Source: Desulfobacterales bacterium
Lineage (GTDB): Bacteria > Desulfobacterota > DSM-4660 > Desulfatiglandales > JALVZP01
Length of the DNA: 6,103 nt
Assembly (NCBI GenBank): GCA_027064285.1
Contig: JAMOPX010000211.1
Location: 1 to 6,103, forward strand
Direction: 5' to 3'
Shown here: positions 5,986 to 6,103 of the stretch, piece after piece
How the letters are laid out: every line of letters begins with the position of its first letter
Position numbering within the stretch: position 1 is the stretch's first letter
The notes under the pieces: model-generated
The model's database searches: none
Told to the model about the DNA's origin: nothing
The model's input: only the letters and a program-made list of their open reading frames with translations
Made by a program: the position numbers and the translations under genes

Positions 5986-6063
5986 TGTTTACACTTAGAT
6001 AGATATATAATAAAATTTCTACAAAAAAACCCAAATGGGAGGGGTTATGATTAAGTGTAAACA
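5986..6063. repeat. 12-bp inverted repeat flanking the IS leader
   Basis: TGTTTACACTTA (5986-5997) is exactly complementary to TAAGTGTAAACA (6052-6063). The left copy overlaps the -35 box and the right copy lies in codons 2-6 of the transposase frame. It could be a binding site for the element's own protein or an RNA structure if transcription enters from outside. Confidence 0.5.
5988..6016 (+). promoter_or_regulatory. Promoter of the IS1-like element
   Basis: TTTACA (5988-5993) and TAAAAT (6011-6016) each match the sigma-70 consensus at five of six bases and are spaced by exactly 17 bp. They lie 31 bases before the transposase start codon. A perfect TATAAT at 6006-6011 overlaps but has no -35 at a suitable distance. 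Confidence 0.55.
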
Positions 6064-6103
6064 TTGTGGATCAACGCAGATAGTTAAAAACGGCTTTGTT
6101 CGC
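6047..6103 (+). CDS. N-terminus of an InsA-like transposase protein (partial)
   Basis: The 19 visible residues, MIKCKHCGSTQIVKNGFVR, form the first half of the N-terminal zinc-ribbon (C4 and C7) typical of IS1-family InsA proteins, which bind the element's ends. The ATG has a strong GGGAGG ribosome site (6037-6042) and a good promoter upstream. In IS1 the full transposase is made by frameshifting from insA into insB; whether this holds here lies beyond the window. Other zinc-ribbon transposases, such as IS1595 types, remain possible with so little sequence. Confidence 0.6.
   Translation, partial: MIKCKHCGSTQIVKNGFVR

Larger units (their letters stand above)
5981..6103 (+). mobile_element. 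Left end of an IS1-like insertion sequence (runs off the window)
   Basis: The boundary is inferred from the point where transposase similarity of the older element stops (about 5980) and a new promoter plus transposase start begins. The end region contains the near-palindrome AGTGTTTACACT (5984-5995). The right end and the target duplication lie outside the window, so the exact first base is uncertain by several positions. Confidence 0.5.

Overview
The window suggests an AT-rich, Gram-negative bacterium. An NtrY-type sensor kinase with four membrane segments, an exported DUF4390 protein and a CbiA/CfbB/DsrN-type tetrapyrrole amidase fit a member of Desulfobacterota, Nitrospirota or a similar anaerobic lineage. 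This placement is inference; no rRNA or other phylogenetic marker is present.

Layout. Positions 1-71 hold nothing callable. Positions 72-729 (minus strand) hold a compact type II toxin-antitoxin operon: a ribbon-helix-helix antitoxin followed, with a 20-nt overlap, by a VapC-type PIN toxin that starts at TTG. A perfect 8-4-8 palindrome at 763-782 is the probable antitoxin operator. Positions 783-888 are non-coding and contain a degenerate copy of a transposon end (844-868). Positions 889-5097 (minus strand) hold a three-gene cluster transcribed cbiA-like amidase, DUF4390 protein, ntrY-like kinase. Gaps are 37 nt and 2 nt, so the last two genes are almost certainly translated together. No ntrX-like response regulator follows the kinase.

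Positions 5098-5833 contain no intact gene. The main content is a 383-bp non-autonomous mobile element (5158-5540). It has perfect 20-bp terminal inverted repeats, a 7-bp target duplication (ATAATAA) and a GC-richer core whose two halves are themselves long imperfect inverted repeats, so the whole element can fold into one extended hairpin. After it come a 17-bp-arm hairpin (5576-5616) and an open minus-strand frame that may be a gene remnant (5612-5776).

The right end is an insertion graveyard. The frameshifted 5' part of a DDE transposase gene (5834-5980, plus strand) is cut off where a second element begins, apparently an IS1-family insertion sequence whose InsA-like reading frame opens at 6047 and runs off the window.

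The housekeeping part (tetrapyrrole amidation, exported protein, sensor kinase) therefore lies between a toxin-antitoxin module and a mobile-element cluster. The most unusual object is the palindromic 383-bp element directly upstream of the amidase gene, which may influence that operon's transcription.
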